64,000 nt of DNA from Plasmopara viticola (lineage: Eukaryota > Oomycota > Peronosporomycetes > Peronosporales > Peronosporaceae), in NCBI GenBank assembly GCA_001695595.3, contig MBPM02000038.1:1-64000 (forward strand). The letters are read 5' to 3'. The position numbers and the translations under genes were made by a program. The notes beneath the pieces are model-generated. The model made no database searches, was not told where the DNA came from, and worked only from the letters and a program-made list of their open reading frames with translations. Shown here piece after piece: positions 45,854 through 59,276 of this stretch (position 1 is its first letter; each line of letters starts with the position of its first letter).

Positions 45854-48800
45854 AATTAGCGACTTGCGGTGCCCCTGTTTTTATGTTATTGAAATTAATG
45901 TCTAGCCTTTATTTCAAATCCTCATCCGATAGGTTTGGTGCTGTACCTGATTGGACAAGAAGTTGATGCCCATCTCGAAGATACAACCGCTGCGCTTGTG
46001 GGTTTAATGCCTAGACTCGGGCCAGCTACGCAAACACTGCACGACTTTGCACCCCGTGCAAGTTTGCCGCTGCTTTGCGACCTTGTCTTCCCTTCGGACA
46101 TGAGGTCAAGTACCGTGCACGCATCTGGATCGGCATAAACTGTATATGGAACTGTGGATAATTAAGACCCACGACTAATTTTGTTAAGACATGATGCTTG
46201 CACTTGGATAAATTACAGCAGTAATTGTCGCGACATTGCTTTCATCAAGCCTATTTGATCATCTGACAAGCCTGTAGTGTGTCAGTACGCCGTGTGGTTG
46301 GTGACCAGGGGCACTTCTGCTGATCATACTTTTCAGATCGCCAAGTTTAGTTAATGCGCGGGACGTTATAGACGAAGAGAAGACGATCATCCGGACCCTC
46401 GCCAAGACCAGCTTATCTCTCCATCTCATCGCTGAAGCTGCCAGTGCTCCTACTCGACTCGGCAGCGGGTAAAGCGCCTAGTCACCGCGGAAGTCCAAAG
46501 AAAACCGACGAACGTGTTAAGCGTACCTTTATTCGTCCAGCTTCATCGGATGACTTATACTCTGCCAAAGTCAATCAGAAGATCAAGCTCAAGCATCGTG
46601 CTATGCACCATCCGCAGCGTGGATTGGCCCAAGTACAAACAGCGTCCAGCAACTCCGATGCCCATCGTGGGCAACAAAAGAAGTGATAATTCAGTAGGCG
46701 TCGACCATGTAGCTCATAAATGTCAATGAGTGACGCAACGTGGTGTTCTCACAATGAGAGAAGTGACACGTAAATGGCCCAGACGACATACCCTACGGTT
46801 GGGAGCGATGCGACTCTACAGATGAGGTCAAGCGCACATTATTGAAGGCATAGAAGCAAATCGGCGACTCAAATCTTGATATACTCGTTTAATCGAAGCG
46901 TAAACAATACATTTAGGTGCTCAAGTGCCGGGGAAGTAAAAAGCAAAACTCTATCTTTCCTTCGTCAGTACTTAAGTCAGTATATATAATGCATCTTTAT
47001 CGCCTGTTCAAATTTCCCATCAAAGAGCAAAGTGCCTTGTGATTTGTTTATATCTGGTGCTAGATCTGTAATTTTTGTAGTCGAACTGCAGCTCAAAATC
47101 AACTCTAAAAATTTTCTAAAACCCTGAATTCCTGAAGATGGCTCGTTTGTGTGATCCATTCTCTTCCAAACTTTTTCGTGCTAGTCTCACAGCAATCTCG
47201 CTGGGGGTCCCGGATTTCCGCATACAATGAGTACTATCTCTTCACCTCCAAAAGGTAGTATAAATGTGCAATTAAGAGAAAAGTCACGTGGGCTCTGTAT
47301 CTATTTGATATGGAAGAGCCGGTAGCGAAACCGGGCAGCAAAATCCCGCGCCTGCCCTTCTGTAAATCGTAAGAAGCATGAGGAATTAAAGACCTTCTGT
47401 GAATACATGGGTAATAAGTGCGGTGAAGTACTGTGTGTACATGCAAGTGTACGAGGCAAACACACGCGTCGATACATGGTAGCGGTCGACCAAATGGGTT
47501 GACTAAAGCTATAAGAAGAACTAAAGAAAAGAAGTCAATTTCATTTTAACTACAGTTCTAACAATCCTAAGGTCCAAAAAAGACTCGGTTGTAGAATTCA
47601 ATAACGCGAAGTTATTTCTTGTTTTCGACATCGATAAGTTGGACTTTATCTAAGCATACCATAGCTAGAAATGCACAAGCTCTGAATCAATTGGTGGAGA
47701 GACTTGTTCCCACCCTTTAGCTTCTATATAAAGGTGTACGCCTATGTCACACATGGGATGTGACATTGCTCCACAGGTGCAAGACATAAAAAGAAAAAAA
47801 TTTCCCAAGCGAAATTCGTAGGCACGCAAACTTAGTGGTCAAGATAGGACCACGGGTGGGTAGCACAGTACCAATAAGAGCTCCTTTAAGAAAGAATGGG
47901 TATGCGATAAGAAAAATTTTCGAGCGACTCCGCAGCTATCAATGATTGACGCCTGAATTGGTCGCTGCGTTTCGACAGGCGCACGCCGATTGAAGGCACT
48001 GCCATAGGTGCTAGAGCTCTAGACATTCGAATTGAAGCGGCCAAGACCGAGGTAAAGCGTCTCAGAGGTGATATTGTTAACAAAGAAAAGCTAAGTAGAG
48101 TTGATAAGAATCCTTACTTTTGGACAAAAACGTCCTGGATGACTCTCATATGTAGCGTTTGTTGCGCCTTCGCTAGAAATTTCTGATGGGCTTCTGATAT
48201 CCGGTATACTCTTCTAAAAAAAGCATAGATGTGGTGGACCGAAAACCTTCCACCTAATGAAGATGTGAGAATTAAGATTGTTTCTTTGTCAGAAACAAAG
48301 TCCTGTATTATCAGGAAATCACTATTCGCCACGACAGGAGTATGAGCTCACTGATGCCCTTTCGTCGAAAAGGCACTATATGGTATGTTGTGAAGTATAA
48401 ACGAATTTATCTGCACTAGTTACTGTTTAAAATTATTCTGAAAATGGCAGCTAAGACAAGCTAAACAGTGCTCAGACATCTGAACAATTACCCATTTCAA
48501 CAACAGACAAGTTGCTAAACAACAACTTGTCGGGCGTACGCTGTGCATTGCACTGGTTTGGTAGATTGCTACTACCTAGTCTAAAAGGCATGAGTGCGTT
48601 ACATCCTGACCGCAATTAGTACGCGTAGCGTCAATATTTATTGAGGACACACGGACAGTCAAACACCTAAGTTAAGCTTAACGATTTGGTTAAACGATCG
48701 GTCTAAATATCACGATCTTTTGCCTAGACATACTCAGACGATGTATGAATTCGCAGTCGCTCTGTAGAAACTTCACTATTGTGACACAACCTGAGCCAAG

Positions 48801-49372
48801 TGATAAAAACAAATAAGCCTCATGCTAACATCAAAAAATGTTTCTCGAGGCAGAAAGCTTACAATACCTCGGCTGCCTTGAAAGCAGACATGAAGCTCAA
48901 TCAGACATCGTAGAGGACAGCTTGTCGTATGCCACACTATCAAATTGTTTGATGGAAGCAATAAAGTCGAGCCAACTATTTGCTCAAGTACAGTGCTGGC
49001 TATGCGGATCTCGCCAAGAATTTATTGGAATACTAAAAAACGGTATAGTGTAGTGCTGCGAGATATTTAAAACAAAAGCTCGGTATTTGTAAGTGGGCCA
49101 ACATGATTTTTGCTTTCAATACAAACTTGACAACGTAAACGTGCTTTATAATGCACTTTCGCGTATGTCAAGTTATAAGCTTGCCCATATCAGTCATCAC
49201 CATACAAAATTGATGCCAATACAGAATCTTAATTGAGACTCTTTATCGCAGGCAAAGATGTCGAAGTCAAGTGGATGGCTGACCACCCGATCGCGATTGT
49301 GGTTGCATTGGTTTGGACGGGTAGACGGTCTGTTCCACTATCAGATACTTACAGTAGAATCAGTTTAAGACG
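45854..49372. other. Gene-free stretch with repeat scraps
   Basis: Small open frames only. ACAAGCCTGTAGTGTGTCAGT at about 46268 recurs at 11391. A TATATAAAGG at 47728 is followed by a 7-bp hairpin (TGTCACA / TGTGACA, 47745-47765), which could be an LTR promoter remnant. The plus-strand frame near 47990-48120 (LDIRIEAAKTEVKRLRGD) is coding-like but broken. Nothing here supports an intact gene. Confidence 0.4.
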
Positions 49373-50040
49373 TTGTTCCGATCGACGAAGACATTTCTCA
49401 GAGACATGATTCTCCAAGTAGCGGTCATTCAATCGAAAAGAACATGTTTTTTGGCTCACACAACATATCGGTGGTCTTACAGGCAAAAGTGGAAGGCCGA
49501 GTGTGCGAGACTTTGTGAGACATGTCAGAGGGTCAACTCGTGGCACAACGTCGACTCGTTTGTAAAGCCGGCAGACAGTCATGAGTCCACAAGCCGGTAC
49601 TTCGTCGTATTAAACTGGTATTTCAAGGTAATATGGCCATCAAAGTGCTCGCAAATTGCCTGAGCACGTTGGTGCACTTGGCACCTTTTTGAGCCAGTAT
49701 ACCTAAAAAAAAGGCTGTAAATGGATGTGGCGGATATATATTATGGCTTTTTGGACAGATTGACTAGGAATCCGCAGTTTTCTAATTCATTTTGGCAAAC
49801 GTTGTCCGAGTTTTTTATTACTTGCTTGCTCTTACTAGAAGCAAACAAATGGTCAGATGGCATAGGCCAAAAGACACACTGCGCGGTTTGTGCAGTGATG
49901 CACCACGATTGCGGGCCGACAATTTATCGACGGCTAAATTTGCACTTAAATATTTGTTGATGCATCTGCAAACGTTTTACCCTATTAAAGTCAGTCAGAT
50001 TCAAAAAAATGTAATAGCGCGACCTTATGCGCGTACCTCT
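49373..50040 (+). mobile_element. Ty3/Gypsy pol fossil (zinc-binding and integrase)
   Basis: Degenerate retrotransposon polyprotein spread over two or three frames. 49373-49663 keeps the HHCC zinc-binding tail of integrase (ARLCETCQRVNSW). 49721-49800 reads RNPQFSNSFWQTL, matching the integrase core segment that precedes the catalytic Glu. A frame switch near 49790 leads to KDTLRGLCSDAPR and ADNLSTAKFAL, typical of Gypsy integrases. Frameshifts and stops show it is dead. LTRs and reverse transcriptase were not found nearby. Confidence 0.8.
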
Positions 50041-53000
50041 GGAATCGCAAAAAAATCTAATATAAAGCTTCGATTTGTGTCGTAAAATGTGATGGCTTGC
50101 ACCTCGTTTAAAGATGCTGTCACCATCACGATTCAATCTGAAAACCTATTCTTTAAATTAGATTATCCGCCAGAATATTACATTTTAATTCACAATTTCA
50201 TCGGATGAATTGCTTTGTGTCCGTGAGCTTAGTGTACAATTTGCTCTTTTTGTCGGTTGGATTCAAAATAACGAATCAGGCGCTGGGAGCGCATGTTCCA
50301 TTCGCGGGTATGATGTTACTCTTGCAATAACCCAAAAGAGCGCGGCTGGGGTTGCTTTTGGATCTTAGTTGCAACGGACTTTGGGCAATCGTGCCGCAGC
50401 CGATTAAATGGCTTCCTCAACACGAAATAGACGTGCTACTTCGCGAGGATAAATTCTACCTTTTGTACAAAATTTCACACTTCACACTAAAAAGTCGCTG
50501 GACTTGATTGTCATGATTAGCCGGAGGAAGCAAGGCGACCGGGGCCTTATGTCTTTTGATGTATTCGCTTGAGACTGCTTGTGGGGCCCGGTTTAGCGAT
50601 CAAGCCAAAGTTCACCATAATCTCTGAGGCCCTCGAAGAGAACATTGACCTATTAACATATGAGTCTCACAATCAGATCGACCGCCGCGCGTCTCAACAC
50701 GAGCTGTATAGACTGCGTCAACAAGTATCTTCCATCCGTTGTGCGTTTCCCGTGCAGCAGGCGCACAGATGTATTAGCATAGCCTTATGGTCAATACAGC
50801 AATATCTATGGTCTTTTCTAGCCTCCGTATGACCAACCCTTGTATCCGAACTCGAGATCAAAGAGGTTGTAATACCTCTTCAGAGACTTCACAAAAAAAT
50901 TGGTGATGTATGTTGACCCAAGTCGCTCCAAGACCGTATAGGGATTGGTGAAACAATGTTCAAGAAACCGAACTTACGTTTTCATAACATAATATTCCTT
51001 TAGTGTGCAATAATAGTTTTTCTATTAAAAAAACTCCAAAGCTCTCCTGGCGGATGCAATCGCATTCCTGCACTTTTGAAGATAGCAAGCCGATATTTTG
51101 CGAAGTCAGATAATTGTTTTTTCGAGAAATTGGGCTTGGAATAGAGGCCTGTAAAAAAACAAGCCTCTAATCGAGACCATTTTCTAGAAATCCATCGTCG
51201 CTTACCTTAAACATTCGTTTTTTTATAAACTAGTGAAACTTTGGAGTGTTTTACCCGTTTGTAATTAGAATGTAAGTTTGAAGATGCTATGTTGAACGCA
51301 AACCCAACCACTGATAAGGTATCGCTCCACAGATATAGGCTTGGTGCACATGCTGTGTAGTGTGGCTTTGGACTCACGGTATTTCCTTTCATCCAATCAT
51401 CTGGGTGGGGGTGGTGTTCTGTTGACAACAGCAAGCGGGTTCACATCGCCCCAAAACTCCATCTGATACCATTGTGTCAAAAAACAAATTTATATATGTA
51501 TACCGAATTCATAAGAAGCCTTGATGTTTGCTCCCCAAATACACTGGCTGAATGAGTAGCTACATGCACCATCTTGCTCAGGTGACGTACGAGCACTACG
51601 ATACCAATTCTACCATTAGCCTCCAGTAAACCTTAAATTTTAGGATGATGCTCATCTAAAAGCCTACCGGTAAAAGAAAGTACTGCAAAGAAGCTGATGT
51701 TTGATCCGCGAGCTTGACCCTCTGGTAGGGCCACGGGTCCACAGATATTTGGCCATCTACTCGAGCATGCTGGACTACCGATATGTTTTGAAGACCGAAC
51801 GAATTGGATTCTTTTTTTTGCTGGTTGTTTTTAAGTTTATCGTACTTCAGATATTCGTCGCTTGGATCAATGAATTGAGCCGGGTCTTCTGGATCTACCA
51901 AACTGTGAGGCAAATCGTCTAGTGATACAGATGCAATTGCTGCCGAGGGGTTGACCATTCATTTTCGGCATCTTCGCCTGCAAAAAAGTTACCTTAGCGG
52001 CTCTTTCTGCAAAAAGTTCTCTCAATGTACTTTTATGTTCGGCAATAATTACGCTCCACGTTACTTGTCTCAGCGATTGGCGAGATGGGTGCTATTCTTC
52101 GTGAAATCCAACCTTTGCCTGAACACAAGCCTAAGAAACTCAGTTTAATTGCCACCACGCATATGTGCAGGTCAGATTATGCGTTCCTGTATACTTATTG
52201 ACCAGTTACTAGTCATCATAAGCGATAGATCCGCACAGTTTCTTAGCGCTTCCTGAATTGGAGTGAGATGACTCGATCATCTCCGCTCTCATTCAGTTAA
52301 AGGAACAACCAACCGATCACGTTGTTAAAGCGATGCAAAAGCTCTTGGTTTTGTCAGACAGAGTCCATATAGCCTCCCGAGGTTCTCTTGTCTTCTTAAA
52401 ATTGAAAAAGTTAAGCATCACCTAATATTACCTATCAATTTATTGATAGAGAGAACCGCATAGTCAGTACCGTACTCATGCGAACAGATTTCTAGCCTCT
52501 CGTCGTTGTTAGCAACATAGCGTAGGCCAAACGAAAACGACTTCTACTTCCATGGATTTGATTAAGATCCATTGCTACATGCAAAGTTGACAGGGATCTG
52601 CTTCAAACTTACATTTGTTGATGCTGGCAAAGCGTTTATCGGTCCCCATGCACTAAAGTTTGCCTTGCGTGGCCTAAATGAGATTCTAGAAATCGAAAAA
52701 TCTCTTGTGGGAAATATTTCGTCGAAGTTAACGCCCATAACGGTCGAAACAATTGCAAGATTAACGCTTTTACATCCCATCCGCGCTTTTTAGCCCTTGT
52801 GGCATCGTTAATCACTCCATACCATGCTGCTAGGCATACTAATTGATCAAAAGGAAAACAATCCCCGGCTTTTTTTGAGCAACAACCTTACCAACCCCGT
52901 GTACCATATAACGCGCACCCGGAGAAGTTTCAAATCTTACGTCTGTTCTTGGAACTGGAATTTGTGCAGGTAACGTAGCACTATAACATTAATTAGTGGC

Positions 53001-56000
53001 CAATTTTCGTTCGATTATCGAACACAAAATGTCGGTGACGAGCGCAAAGCTTTTATATCATGCGCTATTCCATTATTTGTCTTATCGACAAAAAAGACAT
53101 TAATGATCTTACTTATTTTGTGGCCGTAACGATCGCCTGCTTCGTACCCCGCTCTTTTATCCAGCGGTAATTTGATCTCATATCTGAGCACTCTTTAGAG
53201 AAAGGGTAGAATGTGTACCTTAGATCCTTATTTTTTTCTGACTTAACGCGCAATGTTTGCTGCCCATAAAAATGAACCAAGTCGTCACAAATGATGTATT
53301 TAGATCGTGGAATGGGACATCACTATTACGACATTCTGGGTTTTAGCTTAGTCGTTTTGAGCTAATTATAGGTCAGTACTTCTGACAGCTCTGAAGTTGC
53401 CTTTAATTGAAGTGTATCTCTTGTGACACACCGACCGAGGTTTTCTGGTCAATAATCTTGATATTTTGATCTATTTAATATTACGAGGTCGATCTGACAC
53501 GCTTTTGTCGGTTTTGTATACCATTCCCATTCGCTTTTGTGGATCTGTGTCAGCCGTCCTCGGAAATAAATTCAATATACGTGTTACCCACGGTGGCGTA
53601 AGGACCTATGCTACCCGCTTGCATGACTTTGTCACCTGATCTTGGTGGTGACATGTTGCCCACTGTAATCTTCAACTCTCGATCTGTCTTGTGGATCTAT
53701 ATTACCCGCTTGAAAAATGTTTACTTGCAGTCAATAGCACACCAGTAAAACTTTGGTATTTACGTTTTAACATTCTTTTTCATGTCTTCGGCTGGCAAAA
53801 CGTGGACACCCGCTATGAAAAGGCTTTTGAGGACGGACAAGTCCGTTTTTTCAGAGCATTTATATTTATTATATGTGTGTATCCAAGATCTCTCGCAATG
53901 AACTGATATAGATAGCAGGGGTGAGGACGTGTCTTACCAAAGCAGAACCGGGCGGTTGGCCTTTATGGCCTTGTCACGTCAAGCGTTTTAAGGCTCTTGC
54001 TGTTTCCGCCACGGAACGCCCAGATTCGGCTTTCATTGTTCACGTCATGAACAAGAAGCGGAGGATTTAGCGGAGGCAATCTTCTATTTTTTTTTTTGCT
54101 TTTGCGAGGTTCATTAACTGATTGAGGGGTATGAAATACCTCGTTGCGGGCTATAGTTGCCATAACGAAAAAACAAGCCTTGGAGTAAGAAAAAGGTGAG
54201 AAGAAGAGAATAAGGTTATTTCTTAAAAAAAATCACTTTGAAACGGCTTGACTTTTCTCGCTCGCCTTTTTGTGTATATCCCTTACTCAATACATATATT
54301 TCTATGTACGCGCTCGAATTTGTCCACATGGTGCCGCAATATGCACTTTATACGACATTATCGTTAAGCAGCGAAACTGACTCATTAGATCAGTAGAAAT
54401 TCGCATGAGCTATAAATTGAGCTCCGTTACGAGCATTGCTTGCTTTTTTTGGGTAAAGCAGATTCTCCTTCTTGCAGAGCCACTACCTTAGCAGCAGACA
54501 ATCATAAAGCGGTTTTAGTGTCTTCTATTGGCGATGTGCATAGGTCGACACGAAGATGAGGGCCATATTTAGATGTTAGGCTTAAGTCGTAACTTTCTAT
54601 TCGTCATATGTAAGGGTCTGCATACCATACCTTTTAGCTACGCAAGACAACAAGGTTGTTTTCTCTTCCCCTTGTACCAAGACAGTTACAGTTGTCTCGA
54701 TAAAAAGTTCACCACAAAATGGCGGAAATTGTTCGTTTGCGGTCGCAATGATGGTGACAAATTGTGTTTCACGTCTTTTGTTACCCAAAAAGTGGGGAAA
54801 GTTATTCTTAGTTGACATTCAGTCACCTCTTGGCTGATACTGAGATGGCTTTAGCGTTTCAGCTCAGTGAATCCATGCACAAGCTGCTTGGACATAGGTT
54901 TGAAACTTATGGAATTTGCACATGCACATGTAAAATCTGTACTTTTGGACCAAAAGGTGATTCAAGTAGAATAAGAGAAGAATCTTCGCCAAAGGTAAAT
55001 TGAAAGGATGCCGTCGAAAATTTTCATACCCAAAAAGGGTAGCGGAAGTCCGGAAGTTGGTAGCTAGACACCGCGTTTCGAATCTAATTTACGCTAAGCT
55101 CGGCTTTTTCGTATGTTTCAAATGCTTATGCGTGGAATGCCTTGTGGTATTCGATCGCTTGGATTGGCCCAATCGGGCATTTATCGAGTGAGCTTAAAGA
55201 TTCACTGGCCTTGTCCAAAAAATTGAAGGGTCACAGACTTTGCATAGATCGATAAGACGGAGGATACCCTTGTCGACCAGAAGAAAAACAAATTAGCGGC
55301 CCTGAGGTCCTCGCCAAAGTATTGCCATGATACAATACACAATGTCCAATATCGGTGTTGTGAGTTTGTTGAGCTTGACTTGGAGACAAATAAACTTATC
55401 CGAGAGCGGGTATGGTACACGAAGTGTCAACAGATACCCCACGTTGCCCAGCGAGTAGACTGGCGGAGATCGCGCAGTCTGGTCTGGTAGTCACTGGTGC
55501 GTTCAGTATACTCTTTAAAGTGGTCGGAAAGGTGAAATTTGGGGCTGCCCAAGAAAGAAAGGTCTTCCCTGGGGTCGTTGTGCCAGCTAAGATCACTCTG
55601 CAAAGCATGTGTAGTAGCAGGCTCTGGAATGACCCCCAATTCGCTTTTATGAAGGAAGATGGAGCTACCAGGTCTTAAATAAAGCGCTAGAAGCCTTGAA
55701 AGGATAAAGAAAATGCGAGATAAGCTGTATGGGCTGCTCTCGAAACTCGGACGAAGGGACATGACAAACCAAACCTAACTACATATGGAAAGACAGCATA
55801 GGAGAAGCTCAGGGACAATTTGCATGGATACTAAAGGCCGCGACGACCCTTTTTAACGTTGCGTTGCGACGTTATTAAGAGGCTATCAAAAGCCGTTAAT
55901 CTTCGAAGCAGCTGGTAGCTGTTTAGAGATTGCCGGCATCAGAGATGTTCTACATTGCAGGTCTTGATATAATCAATCACCTTACAATTTAACTGCTATT

Positions 56001-56395
56001 ACAATATACTTCTTACGTACAGTATATACTATTCTGAAATCTGCATGTTGTATACTGCGTTGCTTGAGAGGAGAAGCCGCTGCAATGCTATGCCGCCATT
56101 CGTGGCGTTATACAATAATTACATAAGTAGGGTGATTTTAAGCAGAGCGGAGATTGGTCGAGAAAATGATATAGAACACGATGGCGGGTGATACGAAAGC
56201 TTGACGTAAAAGAACGTTAATTATAGTATTGACTACACATAATCGTTGTAATCGTAGCGAAAGCGAGAACGAAAATATAAATGCAAATAAACTTGCAAGC
56301 GTGCTAGTGACTCGTAGGCTGACTGCGTCTCCACTTCGTCGGCAGTCTTAACACCACAGATCACTTACCCGATTCCAATCTGACACTTAAACGTA
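50041..56395. other. 6-kb gene-free stretch
   Basis: No open frame above 111 codons (55427-55762 minus, which overlaps an 88-codon plus-strand frame). Frames at 51656-51958 (minus) and 52572-52793 (plus; GKAFIGPHALKFALRGL) are mildly coding-like but unrecognised. No RNA genes, arrays or intact transposons were seen. This desert directly precedes the effector gene. Confidence 0.45.
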
Positions 56396-57004
56396 TCAAT
56401 GAGCGACAACAACAGGTGCATGAACGTGTGCTGCAAATGGCTGAGGTTCCTTGGGCACTTCATGATTCTTCAATCGGTGAAAGCGATTTATAATAGCTTT
56501 TTTCGGAAGTAGGGGCCATTTTTCCAGCAGTTTATTACCCAATACATCCCCCTGCTTTACTGGGTAAATGAGGAGTCCGAGAATAACGTCGGCTTGGTCG
56601 ACTGGATTCTGAACTTTTTTGGCAACATTTTCCGCTTCCTTTTCCACCTTGATCAATTCGGCCAATTTATTCAAATTTGTTGGAGTGGACTTCGCGACCT
56701 CGATGCCTAAGATCGTGCAAATACGAACCACAAGTTGGTTCGTGGCAACACTCTCCAAATGCATTTCCTTCAATTCGAGCTCGAGAGCGCGTCGTAGCCC
56801 TGCCATTGACATACGGCTAAACCTCTCTTCATCTGCCCCATTTATTGTCCTCAAACGTCTTTGAGTAGAGTCGTCGCTTTGGATGTGATCCAAGGAGCGA
56901 CTCAAAGGCGAAAGATGCGCCGTCACGGCGTTCGTGGCCATAGACTCTGTGGTCCAAGCGAGAGCAACGGCTCCGGCAAACAGCTTAGTGAAATTGAGGC
57001 GCAT
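56396..57004 (-). CDS. Secreted RxLR-dEER effector
   Basis: 202 residues, single exon, with the standard host-targeted effector layout: a signal peptide (MRLNFTKLFAGAVALAWTTE, cleavage near residue 23), RRLR at 49-52 (an RxLR motif) and DEER at 58-61, followed by a helical effector region. Members of this family are secreted by plant-pathogenic oomycetes and many act inside host cells. The C-terminal part (62-202) is Leu/Lys/Glu-rich and helical-looking (GLRRALELELKEMHLES), but I cannot assign clear WY-domain residues, so its host target is unknown. It sits alone at the edge of a gene-free stretch, as RxLR genes often do, with an initiator-like element just upstream. Confidence 0.9.
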   Translation of the reverse strand: MRLNFTKLFAGAVALAWTTESMATNAVTAHLSPLSRSLDHIQSDDSTQRRLRTINGADEERFSRMSMAGLRRALELELKEMHLESVATNQLVVRICTILGIEVAKSTPTNLNKLAELIKVEKEAENVAKKVQNPVDQADVILGLLIYPVKQGDVLGNKLLEKWPLLPKKAIINRFHRLKNHEVPKEPQPFAAHVHAPVVVAH

Positions 57005-57020
57005 GGAGGTGAGTCGATCT

Positions 57021-57042
57021 GAAAGAATTGAAAAGTGAGAGC
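57021..57042 (-). promoter_or_regulatory. Oomycete initiator plus flanking element, RxLR gene
   Basis: On the coding strand this reads GCTCTCACTTTTCAATTCTT and lies 17-38 bp before the ATG. It matches well the composite core promoter described for Phytophthora genes: an initiator like TCAYTTT followed by a CAWTTTNYY flanking element. The transcription start would be at or near the A of TCACTT. Confidence 0.7.
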
Positions 57043-58573
57043 ACTTAGATTTTGATACGCAGCCATTAGAGATTCAGTTCTTAATTTCCGGATTGAACAT
57101 GGATTGCAAAGTTTATCTGATCCGACTGACGGAGACACTAGTGAATCAATTCCGAGGTATCATCCTAGTACGTGTGAGTTGTACATGAAGATACAGTGCA
57201 ATCATCAAATCCGGCTCACTTGTATTTTCTTGACAGATTTGTTATCAATTGAGTTGCGCAACGTAAGACGTCTTTTTGTTTATACATCGTATCGAGATTG
57301 TCTTAATTTGGCTGGATATTGATTGGCCAGCCCTTAATGAGAAAAGGATGGGCAGAAACGGGAAGCCGCCATTTCCCAAAAATACTGGGCTACATGTTAG
57401 GGCCGGTTTCACTAACTCGTGATGTATTCGAAATCATCATTTCCATGGCTCTCCTTAGCAGCATATTCAAGTCTGTGTTTTTCGGCGTATTGGTGCTTTT
57501 ATAAACGCTACGGCACAGCCTGTAGCATTATGCAAAGATGGGGATGCTCAAGAGACTCTAAGGCTCTGCTTTTTGATACAAGAACAAATGTTGCTTTGTA
57601 CATATTGAGGACGGTAAATATATAAGGCTAGCCTCTTGTTCTCCATGGAATTGCTTGTCCAGTGATTTGTGGATTTGGTAAAAAAAAACGTCATTCTGCT
57701 TGCATTGCTTGATACTTCATTTAATAGAATGGCTTGATGCATAGCCACTTTAGCGCGTCCGAATCTTCCCTCACATGATGCAAGCAAGCAATAATACTAT
57801 GAAGCCATTTTACAAAACAATATCGACAATTATCATGTTGCGTCGATTTGCGCAATTTATTCACCCAAACAATGCATATTTTTGAGACTGACAATGGCAG
57901 GGCAATAGAGCATCAAGCGTTGCAGCCAGTGGTCCGCATCAATCGATAGACCAAAATTTACCTTAGTCATCACTTTCACAATTTATGGCATCAATTTTAA
58001 TTATGCTATAAGACATTTATTTCGCAATTAGCACTATAAAAGCGACAGTAGCGAACAAGCTGTAGCCCCACGGCTAGTATTTGTCTACAAAGTGTAGCGA
58101 GCAAGCCCTAGCGCCACATCTTTTCTGTTTACCATATCATGGTAGCTTATCTTTCACTAGTTTCACTGTAATTTCTAATATAAAGTTTGATTTGATTTCT
58201 GGTATTTGCTGAAAAAAGACGCGAAACTTTCTCATAACGATAACGGTACTTTCCGTAAAAAATAGAGACGTACAGGAGGATACGCAGTCTTCCAGCACAG
58301 CACGCCTCTAATGTGAAAAAATTTGGGTGGCTCTATCTTGGAAGTCTGGATTAAAATTTAACATCGCCTAGATTATCAGCCCGAAGCCTGTCTATTATCT
58401 GACGTAGCATATACAAATAAACTACTTTTGTGTGCATGAAAGATCTCAAGGTGGGCAGCCTCCTGCGTTTCTAATCTTGCGCCCACATATACTTTAATGT
58501 TTCTTTGCGCTACTTATTTATGCGCCCACGTGTATACTAGGAATACCAGCAGCCTGCAGCAATTGCCGACTTT
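57043..58573. other. Gene-free spacer
   Basis: No supported gene. Short frames (up to 79 codons) match nothing. A diverged duplication of a TAGCGARCAAGC...TAGCSCCAC block is visible at about 58047-58115. Confidence 0.5.
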
Positions 58574-59227
58574 GTGGCGGACGTGTGCGTCGACCCCGCC
58601 CTTGGACTCTCTCGCGATGACGCTGTCAAGCGCAGATCTCTCTATGGTGCTAATCGCGTGACACCACCTGTACATTGTCCGTCGTGGATCTGCTGTTTGC
58701 TGCCGTGTCTCATGCGCACGTCCTCTATGCAAGCGTATCAAAAGGCGCTACCTCGTGAGGTGACTGTGCGTCGTCAACTAGTTTCGCAGGGCCAGTCGGC
58801 TTCTCGACGGATGCGGATGGATGTGATAAGTCTTGTGTTTGGAGATGTAGTGGAACTTAAGTCTGGCGACGTGGCAGGCGCGGATCTCCGCGTCATTGAG
58901 TGCTCGGACGATTGTATGATTGATCAGACAACGCTTGTAGGCGATGATTTCGAAGATATGGAAGGAAAGCAAGGGACCAGCAGAAAGTCCATCACGACTG
59001 AGACACCGCCTCTGCATCTTCAGCGGGACCCATTGCGCTGTGGTAATATAATTCCCATGGCTGCGATAGTGCTGCAAGGCTCAGCTGTGGGTGTTGTGCT
59101 ATCAACAGGAGATCACACGTTGTGGGGGCAACTAATTTTGTACCATAAGTGGCCTCGGAATACTGGAATTTGTCATCGTAGAAAAGAGGAAGACACAAAA
59201 GAGGAAAGAACGAGCTTGATTGTTTAG
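58574..59227 (+). pseudogene. P-type ATPase N-terminal fragment (actuator domain)
   Basis: 218 codons resembling the N-terminus of a cation-pumping (Na,K/Ca-type) P-type ATPase: GLSRDDAVKRRSLYGANRVT (the cation-ATPase N motif), then VFGDVVELKSGDVAGADLRV and VLSTGDHTLWGQL from the actuator domain. Membrane helices 1-2 are replaced by a short Cys-rich segment. The dephosphorylation motif TGES is replaced by VGDD, and the phosphorylation loop (DKTGT) is absent because the frame ends just after the actuator domain. There is no ATG: the frame begins at GTG, and an in-frame TAG lies 11 codons upstream, so a real start would need an upstream exon (CTGCAG acceptor at about 58558). It is probably a truncated, non-pumping remnant. 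Its stop lies 49 bp from that of EMC10. Confidence 0.65.
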
Positions 59228-59276
59228 TTAAAAGAATTTGAAATACCGCTTTTGCCTGCATTAGTGGCATGTAGTT

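Noticed and set aside
50569..55762. Several 70-111 codon open frames in the right-hand gene desert
   Set aside because: No family similarity, overlapping frames on both strands, and no neighbouring coding segments to join.
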